The translations under genes and the position numbers were made by a program. The notes beneath the pieces are model-generated. The model saw only the letters and a program-made list of their open reading frames with translations, was not told the DNA's origin and did not search any database. This document shows, one piece after another, positions 1-7,611 of a stretch of 13,402 nucleotides of DNA; the first letter of the stretch is position 1, and each line of letters starts with the position of its first letter. Source of the stretch: Burkholderiaceae bacterium (GTDB lineage: Bacteria; Pseudomonadota; Gammaproteobacteria; Burkholderiales; Burkholderiaceae); assembly GCA_017998575.1 (NCBI GenBank), contig JAGOCV010000085.1:1-13402 (forward strand), in the 5' to 3' direction.

Positions 1-1
1 G

Positions 2-1618
2 GAAGAGATCAAGCTGCGCTCGATGCAACCGGATGCAGGCCGACTGCACGCCGAGTTCGTGGCCGAAACCGCCCGGCAGCTGATGTATGCGCAGTATGGA
101 GACTCCACCTATACGCGTGGCCTCAACGTCTACACGACGCTCAATGCCGAAGATCAGGCGGCGGCCTACCGGGCGCTGCGCCGGGGGATCATGGACTACG
201 AGCGCCGCCAGTTCTACCGGGGGCCCGAGAAGTTCGCCGACTTGCCCGCCGACCCGAAGGAAGCCGAAGACGTCATCGACGACATCCTGGCGGACCACCC
301 CGACAATGGCGATGTCATGTCGGCAGTGGTGCTGGAAGCCGGTCCGCGCAAGATCGTCGCCACCCGGGGCACCGGCGAGTCGTTCGAGATCACTGGCGAC
401 GGCCTGAAGCCGGTGCAGTCGGGCCTGGCCGAGAAGGCCGCGCCCAACATCAAGATCCGGCGCGGCGCGGTGATCCGTGTGGCGCGCACTCCGAAGGATG
501 CCTGGGAAGTCACGCAGCTGCCCGAAGTTGAAGGTGCCTTCGTCGCGCTCGATCCGCGCACAGGCTCGATCCGGGCGCTGGTCGGCGGCTTCGACTGGAG
601 CAAGAACAAGTTCAACCACGTCACCCAGGCGTGGCGCCAGCCGGGCTCGAGCTTCAAGCCGTTCATCTACTCGGCGGCGCTGGAAAAAGGATTCAACGGC
701 GCGACGGTCGTCAACGATGCCCCGCTGTTCTTCAATGCCGGCGTCACCGGCGGCCAGCCTTGGGAGCCGAAGAACTACGACGGCAAGTTCGACGGCCCAA
801 TGTCGCTGCGACGCGGCCTGGCGGCCTCCAAGAACATGGTGTCGATCCGCGTGCTGCAAGCGGTGGGCCCGCAGGAAGCGCAGGACTGGATCACCCGCTT
901 CGGCTTCGAGGCCGACCGGCATCCGGCCTATCTGACGATGGCGCTGGGCGCCGGCTCCGTCACGCCGATGCAGATGGCCACCGCCTACGCGGTGTTCGCC
1001 AACGGCGGGTACCGCATCACGCCGTATCTCATCACGCGCGTGACCGACCAGAAAGGCAAGGTACTGGTCGAGACGCAGCCGCCGCCGCTCGATGAGACGC
1101 GACGCGCGATCGACGAACGCAACGCCTTCGTGATGTCCAGCCTGCTGCAGGAGATCACGCGCTCGGGCACCGCTGCGCGCGCCCAGGGCACGCTCAAGCG
1201 GCCCGACCTCTACGGCAAGACGGGAACGACCAACGATTCGCACGATGCCTGGTTCGCGGGCTTCCAGCCCAGCCTGGCGGCCGTGGTGTGGATCGGTTAC
1301 GACAACCCGCGCAAGCTCGGAGACCGCGAAACGGGCGGCGGGCTGAGCTTGCCGGTGTGGATCAACTTCATGAGCACCGCGCTAAAGGGCGTCCCGGTGC
1401 AGGAGTACACGGCCCCGTCAGGCGTGGTGAACATTGGCGGCGAGTGGTATTACGACGAGTACGCGCGCGGCAACGGCGTGAACTCGCTGGGCATGGAAGA
1501 GGCCGCGCAGCCCACCTGGCAGACGCCCGGCGGCGAGGGCGGCTTTGCCTCCCAGCCGCAGCCCCCCGCCCCCACCGAGGAGCGCAACCGCATCCTCGAT
1601 CTCTTCCGCTCCAACTGA
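2..1618 (+). CDS. mrcA: Penicillin-binding protein 1A (class A, bifunctional), C-terminal part
   Basis: The gene enters from the left edge; the frame is open from base 2, so the methionine at 23 is internal. Class A PBPs polymerise lipid II (glycosyltransferase) and cross-link the strands (transpeptidase) on the periplasmic face. The glycosyltransferase domain and membrane anchor lie outside the window. What remains is the linker, an OB-like insert (about 310-540) and the full transpeptidase domain. The three penicillin-binding motifs are intact: SSFK at 647-658 with the acylated serine at 647, SKN at 827-835, and KTGTT at 1217-1231. The C-terminus is a proline/glutamine-rich tail ending in a conserved-looking RNRILDLF stretch. 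The transcript converges on cyaY, with a 36-base gap. Family assignment is very safe; the choice of the name mrcA (ponA) over other class A paralogues rests on length, tail and the cyaY-lysA neighbourhood. Confidence 0.95.
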   Translation, partial: EEIKLRSMQPDAGRLHAEFVAETARQLMYAQYGDSTYTRGLNVYTTLNAEDQAAAYRALRRGIMDYERRQFYRGPEKFADLPADPKEAEDVIDDILADHPDNGDVMSAVVLEAGPRKIVATRGTGESFEITGDGLKPVQSGLAEKAAPNIKIRRGAVIRVARTPKDAWEVTQLPEVEGAFVALDPRTGSIRALVGGFDWSKNKFNHVTQAWRQPGSSFKPFIYSAALEKGFNGATVVNDAPLFFNAGVTGGQPWEPKNYDGKFDGPMSLRRGLAASKNMVSIRVLQAVGPQEAQDWITRFGFEADRHPAYLTMALGAGSVTPMQMATAYAVFANGGYRITPYLITRVTDQKGKVLVETQPPPLDETRRAIDERNAFVMSSLLQEITRSGTAARAQGTLKRPDLYGKTGTTNDSHDAWFAGFQPSLAAVVWIGYDNPRKLGDRETGGGLSLPVWINFMSTALKGVPVQEYTAPSGVVNIGGEWYYDEYARGNGVNSLGMEEAAQPTWQTPGGEGGFASQPQPPAPTEERNRILDLFRSN

Positions 1619-1630
1619 GCCTGGACGGCA

Positions 1631-1649
1631 ATCCGGCCACGCGCCGGAT
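1631..1649. terminator. Hairpin between convergent mrcA and cyaY
   Basis: A 7-bp perfect stem, ATCCGGC paired with GCCGGAT, closes a 5-base loop in the 36-base gap between two convergent stops. It would fold in either transcript. No T-run follows on either strand, so a shared bidirectional terminator is an inference from position and symmetry. Confidence 0.45.
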
Positions 1650-1654
1650 CGCCT

Positions 1655-1987
1655 TCAGGGCGCGGGAAAGTCCAGCGCCAGCCCCGATTGCGCACTGGCT
1701 TGCATCGACAGGTTGACAAAGAAGCCGGGGCCGCCCTTGGTGTCCTGCCACTGTCCGTCCACCCAGCGGTAGTGGTAACCGCCCGCCCGGGCTGCCAGCC
1801 AGATCTCGTGCAGCGGCTTCTGGAGATTGATCACGATCTGGCTGCCGCTGGCGAAAGTGATCGTGATCATGCCGCCCACGCGCTGGTTGTCGATATCGGC
1901 GTCGGTTTCCTCGTTGATGCGATCACAGGCGAGTTCGACCGCCTGCAAGGCGCGTTCGGCGAGGTCCAGGAATTCGGGGTCGGTCAT
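1655..1987 (-). CDS. cyaY: Iron donor protein CyaY (bacterial frataxin)
   Basis: A 110-residue protein with the length and pattern of bacterial frataxin. It is a small cytoplasmic alpha/beta protein that binds iron and modulates IscS-dependent Fe-S cluster assembly. The N-terminal helix has the acidic ridge expected for iron binding (E5, D8, E11, E18, D22, E26, E27, D29, D31). This is followed by the sheet signature [19 protein letters not shown] and by [16 protein letters not shown], which match the family closely. The ATG at 1987-1985 gives the typical start MTDPEF. Its start faces that of lptM across 11 bases, so its promoter must lie inside lptM; a TAGAAT element on the minus strand at 2022-2017 is a weak -10 candidate. 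Identification is very secure. Confidence 0.96.
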   Translation of the reverse strand: MTDPEFLDLAERALQAVELACDRINEETDADIDNQRVGGMITITFASGSQIVINLQKPLHEIWLAARAGGYHYRWVDGQWQDTKGGPGFFVNLSMQASAQSGLALDFPAP

Positions 1988-1992
1988 ACAAT
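1987..1992 (+). promoter_or_regulatory. Candidate -10 element for lptM-lysA
   Basis: TACAAT matches the sigma-70 -10 consensus at five of six positions. It ends 6 bases before the lptM ATG, and I see no clear -35 element at the right distance. If used, transcription would begin at or next to the start codon and the lptM mRNA would be leaderless or nearly so. That fits the absence of a Shine-Dalgarno sequence before the ATG. The element overlaps the first base of the cyaY start codon. Confidence 0.3.
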
Positions 1993-1998
1993 TTCACG

Positions 1999-2223
1999 AT
2001 GCTGAAGCTGCTTCAAATTCTATTCAGACCGCTTTCCCTTGCCGCGTGCGCGGTCGGCCTGGGCCTCGCGCTCGCCGCCTGCGGACAGAAAGGCGCGCTG
2101 TATCTGCCCACTGGTCCTGAAGCGGCCCAGCGTGCCACGCTGCCGCAGGTGTTATCGCCCGTGCAGCCCTCGCCCACCGCCGCCACCGTGCCTGCCGCCG
2201 CAGCGTCCGCGCCCATCCGATGA
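1999..2223 (+). CDS. lptM: LPS translocon maturation lipoprotein LptM (formerly YifL)
   Basis: A 74-residue lipoprotein. A positively charged N-terminus and hydrophobic segment (residues 2-24) lead to the lipobox L25-A26-A27-C28, so C28 should be lipidated. The mature start CGQKGALYLP is the hallmark of LptM/YifL. The rest is a low-complexity Pro/Ala tail. In Escherichia coli LptM binds LptD-LptE and promotes correct disulfide formation in the outer-membrane LPS translocon; the same role is inferred here. The stop overlaps the lysA start in ATGA (2220-2223), so the two genes are probably translationally coupled. There is no ribosome-binding site before the ATG, and no other in-frame ATG between 1999 and the lipobox. 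Confidence 0.9.
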   Translation: MLKLLQILFRPLSLAACAVGLGLALAACGQKGALYLPTGPEAAQRATLPQVLSPVQPSPTAATVPAAAASAPIR

Positions 2224-3533
2224 ACGACTCCGATAACCAGGCCCCCGTCCTGCCGCCCGCCGTGCTACCGGGCACGCCCCACATTGCCTATCGCGCCGGC
2301 GAACTGTACGTCGAGGGCGTCGCGCTGGCCGCGCTGGCCGATGCGCACGCCACCCCGCTCTTCGTCTATTCCAAGGCCGCCATGCTGCAGGCCCTGGACG
2401 CGTACCGCCGCGGCTTCGCCGGTCGTCACGCCACCATCTGCTATGCGATGAAGGCCAACTCGTCGCTGGCCGTGCTGCAGCTCTTCGCTGCGGCAGGTTG
2501 CGGCTTCGACATCGTCTCCGGCGGTGAGCTCGAGCGCGTGCTGGCTGCCGGCGGCGATCCTGCAAAGGTCATCTTCTCGGGCGTGGGCAAGACCCGTGCC
2601 GAAATGCGCCGCGCGCTCGACGCCGGCATCGGCTGCTTCAATGTCGAGAGCGAGGCCGAGCTGGAAGTGCTCAGCGCCGTGGCCAGCGAAGCCGGCCGCA
2701 CCGCCCGCGTGAGCGTGCGCGTCAATCCGGACGTCGATCCGCAGACCCATCCCTACATCTCCACCGGCCTCAAGGGCAACAAGTTCGGCGTGAGCCACGA
2801 GCGTGCGCTGGCCACCTACCGGCGTGCGGCCTCGCTGCCCGGCCTGCAAGTAGCCGGCATCGACTGCCACATCGGTTCGCAGATCACGCAGGAGGCCCCC
2901 TACCTCGACGCCATGGAGCGCGTGCTCGACCTGGTGGCCGAAATCGAAGTGGCAGGCATTCCCATCGACCACATCGACTTCGGCGGCGGCCTGGGCATCG
3001 ACTACAACGGCGACACGCCACCGGCGGCCGATGCGCTGTGGTCGCGCCTGCTGGCGCGGCTCGACGCGCGTGGCCAGGGCGGCAAGCACCTGATGATCGA
3101 GCCCGGCCGATCGCTGGTGGGCAACGCCGGCGTCTGCGTCACCGAGGTGCTCTACCTCAAGCCCGGCGAGCAGAAGAACTTCTGCATCGTCGATGCGGCG
3201 ATGAACGACCTGCCGCGCCCGGCCATGTACCAGGCCTTTCATGCCATCGTGCCGCTGCAGGAAGCGAAGCAGGCCGCTGCCCAGGCCTACGACGTGGTCG
3301 GGCCGGTGTGCGAGAGCGGCGACTGGATCGGCCGGGCCCGCCGTCTCGACGTGGCGGCCGGCGACCGGCTGGCCGTGCTGTCGGCCGGCGCGTATTGCAT
3401 GTCCATGTCCAGCAACTACAACACGCGCGGGCGCGCGGCCGAAGTGCTGGTGGATGGCACGCAGGCGCACCTCATCCGTCGGCGCGAAGCTGCCGCCGAC
3501 ACCTTCGCGCACGAAGTGCTGCTGCCCTCCTGA
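2220..3533 (+). CDS. lysA: Diaminopimelate decarboxylase
   Basis: A 437-residue, full-length PLP enzyme (fold type III) that decarboxylates meso-diaminopimelate to L-lysine, the last step of the pathway, in the cytoplasm. The Schiff-base lysine is K78 in CYAMKANSS. Further landmarks are HIGSQI, the phosphate-binding GGGLGI, IEPGRSLVGNAG, and the active-site cysteine C364 in CESGDW, contributed across the dimer. The C-terminal SAGAYCMSMSSNYN segment is also typical. The start ATG overlaps the lptM stop and has no evident Shine-Dalgarno sequence, so re-initiation after lptM is likely. The pairing with lptM next to a divergent cyaY is widespread in proteobacteria. No divergent lysR-type regulator is present in the window. 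Identification is essentially certain. Confidence 0.98.
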   Translation: MNDSDNQAPVLPPAVLPGTPHIAYRAGELYVEGVALAALADAHATPLFVYSKAAMLQALDAYRRGFAGRHATICYAMKANSSLAVLQLFAAAGCGFDIVSGGELERVLAAGGDPAKVIFSGVGKTRAEMRRALDAGIGCFNVESEAELEVLSAVASEAGRTARVSVRVNPDVDPQTHPYISTGLKGNKFGVSHERALATYRRAASLPGLQVAGIDCHIGSQITQEAPYLDAMERVLDLVAEIEVAGIPIDHIDFGGGLGIDYNGDTPPAADALWSRLLARLDARGQGGKHLMIEPGRSLVGNAGVCVTEVLYLKPGEQKNFCIVDAAMNDLPRPAMYQAFHAIVPLQEAKQAAAQAYDVVGPVCESGDWIGRARRLDVAAGDRLAVLSAGAYCMSMSSNYNTRGRAAEVLVDGTQAHLIRRREAAADTFAHEVLLPS

Positions 3534-3543
3534 CGGCCTTCGG

Positions 3544-3568
3544 CGGGGTGCTGCGCGTTTGCACCCCG
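3544..3568 (+). terminator. Hairpin downstream of lysA
   Basis: A perfect 8-bp stem, CGGGGTGC with GCACCCCG, and a 9-base loop begin 11 bases after the lysA stop. No T-run follows, so it may slow or end transcription, or protect the 3' end, rather than act as a classical intrinsic terminator. It lies just before the candidate promoter of the next gene. Confidence 0.5.
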
Positions 3569-3570
3569 GC

Positions 3571-3612
3571 CTGACATGGATCAAGGTGGCGCGCGAGGGC
3601 GGCGCCTAAAGT
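3571..3612 (+). promoter_or_regulatory. Candidate FNR/ANR-type operator and promoter of the diiron protein gene
   Basis: Bases 3571-3584 read CTGACATGGATCAA. Against the FNR/ANR consensus TTGAT-N4-ATCAA the right half is perfect and the left half matches at three of five positions. A -10-like TAAAGT lies at 3607-3612. If transcription starts 7 bases later, at about 3619, the operator centre (3577.5) is at -41.5, the spacing of class II FNR/CRP-family activated promoters. There is no convincing -35 element, as expected for an activator-dependent promoter. This is inference from sequence pattern and spacing only. Confidence 0.5.
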
Positions 3613-3630
3613 GACCCGCATCAAGAAACC

Positions 3631-3651
3631 GGCGCGCCGCCATGGCGTGCC
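3631..3651 (+). promoter_or_regulatory. Hairpin in the leader of the diiron protein mRNA
   Basis: GGCGCGCC at 3631-3638 pairs with GGCGTGCC at 3644-3651 over 8 bp with one G-U wobble, leaving a 5-base loop. It ends 4 bases before the GGGGA ribosome-binding site (3656-3660). It could tune translation or stability, or be a chance fold in GC-rich sequence. It does not resemble a riboswitch known to me. Confidence 0.35.
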
Positions 3652-3666
3652 CCGCGGGGATCTGCC

Positions 3667-4494
3667 ATGTCGATCGAGCTCTACCGGGACGAGCACCACC
3701 TGTGCCTGATGTTCACCGACCTCATCGAAGAGGACGGGCAGGCGGTGCAATCCAACCAGTTCCTGGTGATCGACCACGGCGAAGGCGCCATCATCGATCC
3801 GGGCGGCAACATTGCCTTCAACGAGCTGTTCCTCTCGATGTCGCGCCACTTCGCGCCGCAGAAGCTGTCGTACCTGATCGCCTCGCATGCCGACCCGGAC
3901 ATCATCGCCTCGCTCGACCGCTGGATGACCTCGACCCAGGCGCGGCTGGTGATCTCGCGCATCTGGGAACGCTTCGCGCCGCACTTCACCAAGGTCGGCA
4001 AGACACAGGACCGGGTGCTCGGCGTGCCCGACACCGGCGCACGCCTGCCGCTGGGCGCGAGCGAGCTGTGGCTCGTACCTGCGCATTTCATGCATTCGGA
4101 GGGCAACTTCCACTTCTACGATCCGGTCAGCCGCATCCTGTTCACGGGCGACCTGGCCGTCTCGCTGACCACGGGCGAAGAGGCGGCGCACTTCGTGACC
4201 GATCTGGGACCACATATCCCCCGCATGGAAGGCTTCCACCGTCGCTACATGGTGTCCAACAAGATCCTGCGGCTGTGGGCCCGCATGGCGCGGCAGCTGG
4301 ACATCAGCATGCTGGTGCCGCAGCACGGCGCGCCCATCAAGGGCCGGCGCGCCATCAGCGACTTCTTCGACTGGGTCGAGAACCTGATGTGTGGCGTTGA
4401 CCTGTTCGACGACCGCGCGTACCAATTGCCCACGGGTGTGATCGGCACCCAGGCGCCGCGCAGCAACCCGGTGCTGCGCGCGGTCAGGCCCTGA
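3667..4494 (+). CDS. Stand-alone oxygen-binding diiron protein (ODP-like metallo-beta-lactamase fold)
   Basis: A 275-residue cytoplasmic protein with no signal peptide. It has the metallo-beta-lactamase fold of the flavodiiron proteins (FprA/ROO/NorV, COG0426) but no flavodoxin domain after it. Likely metal ligands in order are H74, D76 and D78 (SHADPD), H143 (FMHSEGN), D162 (FTGD) and H220 (PQHGAPI). The family motif is usually HxExDH; here the glutamate is an aspartate and the last histidine is I79. Flavodiiron proteins reduce O2 or NO, and a stand-alone ODP has been described as an oxygen/iron sensor in Treponema chemotaxis; function here is unknown. The ATG at 3667 is preceded by GGGGA 6 bases upstream. 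A candidate FNR-like operator precedes it. Its 3' end overlaps the convergent msrQ by 11 bases. A hydrolytic Zn enzyme is the main alternative. Confidence 0.8.
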   Translation: MSIELYRDEHHLCLMFTDLIEEDGQAVQSNQFLVIDHGEGAIIDPGGNIAFNELFLSMSRHFAPQKLSYLIASHADPDIIASLDRWMTSTQARLVISRIWERFAPHFTKVGKTQDRVLGVPDTGARLPLGASELWLVPAHFMHSEGNFHFYDPVSRILFTGDLAVSLTTGEEAAHFVTDLGPHIPRMEGFHRRYMVSNKILRLWARMARQLDISMLVPQHGAPIKGRRAISDFFDWVENLMCGVDLFDDRAYQLPTGVIGTQAPRSNPVLRAVRP

Positions 4495-5130
4495 GGGCGG
4501 ATTCGCGGCGGCGACTGCTCCAGCGGTGCCACACGCGCCAGCCCAGCAACAGCACGATCACGGCGGCGTAGATTCCGACCTCGCCCAGGTTGTTCTTGCT
4601 GGCGCGCATCCAGAAGAAATGCAGCAGGCCCAGCAGCGTGGCCGCGTACACCAGCCGGTGCAGCGCCTGCCAGCGCGCCGCGCCCAGCCAGCGCACGGCG
4701 CGGTCGAACGAGGTCGCGGCCAGCAGCGTCAGCAGCAGCAGGGCCGCGAAGCCGACCAGGATGAACGGGCGTTTGGGAATGTCACGCACGATCTCGTCCA
4801 GGTAGAAGCCCATGTCGAGCCAGGCGTAGGCCACGAAGTGCAGTACGACATAGAAGTAGGCGAACAGCCCGAGCATGCGGCGCAGCCGCTGCAACGTGGG
4901 CAGGCGCAGCATCACGCGCAGCGGCGTCACGGCCAGTCCGATGCACAGGAAGCGAAGCGCCCAGTCGCCCGTGGAACGGATCAGCGCCTCTGCCGGATTG
5001 GCCCCCAGCGTGCCGGCGACGGCACCCCACAGCAGCCCCGCGAACGGCAGCAGCGCGAGCACGAACACCAGCGGCTTGGCCAGCGGATGCATCAGCGCCC
5101 GCCCCGCCACCACCCGAAGGCCGGTGGCCA

Positions 5131-5131
<1 letters not shown>
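4484..5131 (-). CDS. msrQ: MsrQ, haem-binding membrane subunit of the MsrPQ methionine sulfoxide reductase
   Basis: A 215-residue integral membrane protein (formerly YedZ) of the ferric-reductase-like transmembrane family. It passes electrons from the respiratory chain or a cytoplasmic flavin reductase to periplasmic MsrP. About six hydrophobic helices are visible, from about residue 20 to 200. Histidines well placed to bind haem are H98 in the FYVVLHFVAYAW helix, and H158 and H171 in HRLVYAATLLGLLHFF. The ATG at 5131-5129 overlaps the msrP TGA as TGATG, a coupled start. The frame stays open further upstream (to 5788), but only as a shadow of msrP. Length agrees with E. coli MsrQ (211 residues). 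Convergent with the diiron protein gene, 3' overlap 11 bases. Confidence 0.95.
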
Positions 5132-6126
<995 letters not shown>

Positions 6127-6167
6127 GGCGTGCTTCCTTCATGGTTGTGGCGGGTGCGCACAGTCAC

Positions 6168-6181
6168 ACGTCGCATGACGT
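6168..6181. promoter_or_regulatory. Short inverted repeat upstream of msrP
   Basis: ACGTC and GACGT are separated by 4 bases, in the 123-base gap between ccsB and msrP. Next to it on the minus strand is TACAAC (6185-6180), a weak -10 candidate. The placement suits an operator controlling msrPQ apart from ccsB, but a 5-bp arm can arise by chance. E. coli msrPQ is controlled by a two-component system, and no such regulator genes are in this window. Confidence 0.25.
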
Positions 6182-6249
6182 TGTACGCATCGGCCCGGCA
6201 TTCGGACCGCCCATCGTGCCGGAATATTTCGCCGCGCGCCGGCTGCAGG

Positions 6250-7611
6250 TTACAGCTCGCCGTAACTGTGCAGTCCCGACAGGAACATGTTCACGCCCAG
6301 GAAGGCGAAAGTGGTCACCGCCAGGCCCACCAGCGCCCACCACGAGGCCACGGCGCCGCGCAGGCCCTTGATCAGGCGCATGTGCAGCCATGCCGCGTAG
6401 TTGAGCCAGACAATCAGTGCCCAGGTCTCCTTGGGATCCCAGCTCCAGTAGCCGCCCCAGGCCTCGGCGGCCCATAGCGCGCCCAGCACGGTGGCGATGG
6501 TGAAGAAGGCGAAACCGACGGCGATCGCCTTGTACATCACGTCGTCGAGGACTTCGAAGGCCGGCAGCCGCGCCGCGATGCGCCTGCGGCCCAGCAGGAT
6601 GCCGGCGGCGATCAGCGCTGACACGATGGCGTATCCCACCCAGTAGCTGCCACCGGCCTCGGCCACGCCGCGCTGGCGGAAGGCGATGGGCACGAAGCAC
6701 AGCGCCACGCCCAGCAGCCAGATCGGCGTGAGCTTGTACAGGCGCGTCTCCATCGCCTGCTGTTTGATCAGGTAGGCGAAGGCCACCATGGCCGCCAGCG
6801 CGAAGGTGCCGTAGCCGATGAAGTTGGCCGGCACGTGCAGCTTCATCCACCAGCTCTGCAGCGCGGGCACCAGCGGCTGAATAGCGTGCGCCTCGCGCAC
6901 CAGCGTGTACCAGAGCAGGAAGCCCACGGCCGCGCTGACCACCAGCATCACGAAGGCGCCCAGGGTGCGCGTGGCGTACTGCTCTTCGTAGTACAGGTAG
7001 AACAGCGCCGTCATCCAGCAGAACAGGACGAACACCTCGTACAGGTTGCTGACCGGAATGTGGCCGATGTCGGGCCCGATCTGGTGGCTTTCGTACCAGC
7101 GCACCATCGTGCCGATGAGCGCCATCGCCACCGCCGCCCACAGGAGGCGCGAGCCCAGCAGCTCCAGCGCCGCCGAGGTGTTGCGCGTGAACATGCCCAT
7201 CCAGTAGAACACCGTGGACATGAAGAACAGAACACTCATCCACAGGATGGCCGATTGGCTGGAGAGGAAATATTTCAGCCAGAACACGGTCTCGGCACGC
7301 GCCAGATCGCCCTGGTAGCTGGCCAGCGCGGCGATCGAGGCCGCGGCCACGACGATCATCAGCACCCGCAACGGCCGCCAGTACCAGCCCAGCCAGACCA
7401 GGACCGGGATGGTGCCCACCAGGATGGACTTCTCGTAGCCGTCCATCGACGGCGCATAGCGCCACAGTGCGAACAAGCCGCCCACCACGACCAGGGCCGC
7501 GAAGACCCAGTCGAACGTGCTGCGACGGGAGAAATACCCCCCACCCAGCGTGATGGGCTCCGGCGCAGTCGCCGCGGAAGAAGGGGGGGTGGTCGTGGCG
7601 GTGGAAGTCAT
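6250..7611 (-). CDS. ccsB: Cytochrome c biogenesis protein CcsB (CcsA/ResC family), System II haem handling
   Basis: A 453-residue polytopic inner-membrane protein that with ResB forms the System II cytochrome c synthetase, which moves haem to the periplasm and joins it to CXXCH of apocytochromes. A cytoplasmic Thr/Ala/Pro-rich N-terminus (about 25 residues) precedes many hydrophobic segments. The diagnostic periplasmic haem-binding WWD motif is present (WGGYWSWDPKE, about residues 384-395). Candidate haem-ligand histidines flank it, in LHVPANFIGYG upstream and in AWLHMRL and the C-terminal GLHSYGEL downstream. The ATG overlaps the resB stop by 4 bases (ATGA, 7611-7608), so the partners are translationally coupled. 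Length is larger than short CcsA proteins but normal for betaproteobacterial CcsB. Naming varies (ccsA, ccsB, resC). Confidence 0.96.
   Translation of the reverse strand: MTSTATTTPPSSAATAPEPITLGGGYFSRRSTFDWVFAALVVVGGLFALWRYAPSMDGYEKSILVGTIPVLVWLGWYWRPLRVLMIVVAAASIAALASYQGDLARAETVFWLKYFLSSQSAILWMSVLFFMSTVFYWMGMFTRNTSAALELLGSRLLWAAVAMALIGTMVRWYESHQIGPDIGHIPVSNLYEVFVLFCWMTALFYLYYEEQYATRTLGAFVMLVVSAAVGFLLWYTLVREAHAIQPLVPALQSWWMKLHVPANFIGYGTFALAAMVAFAYLIKQQAMETRLYKLTPIWLLGVALCFVPIAFRQRGVAEAGGSYWVGYAIVSALIAAGILLGRRRIAARLPAFEVLDDVMYKAIAVGFAFFTIATVLGALWAAEAWGGYWSWDPKETWALIVWLNYAAWLHMRLIKGLRGAVASWWALVGLAVTTFAFLGVNMFLSGLHSYGEL

Noticed and set aside
2265..3584. A 439-codon open frame on the minus strand opposite lysA
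   Set aside because: Antisense shadow of a confident lysA with low-complexity, His/Ala/Gly/Arg-rich composition.
3576..3614. Tiny open frame of 12 codons before the diiron protein gene
   Set aside because: It starts inside the candidate FNR box and ahead of the predicted transcription start, with no ribosome-binding site.
3642..4400. Open frame starting at ATG 3642, overlapping the diiron protein gene
   Set aside because: Out of frame with the recognisable metallo-beta-lactamase-fold protein, and its start falls in the loop of the leader hairpin.
6164..7465. A 433-codon minus-strand frame inside ccsB
   Set aside because: Same strand but a different frame from ccsB, which has the WWD motif and membrane segments; this frame has neither.
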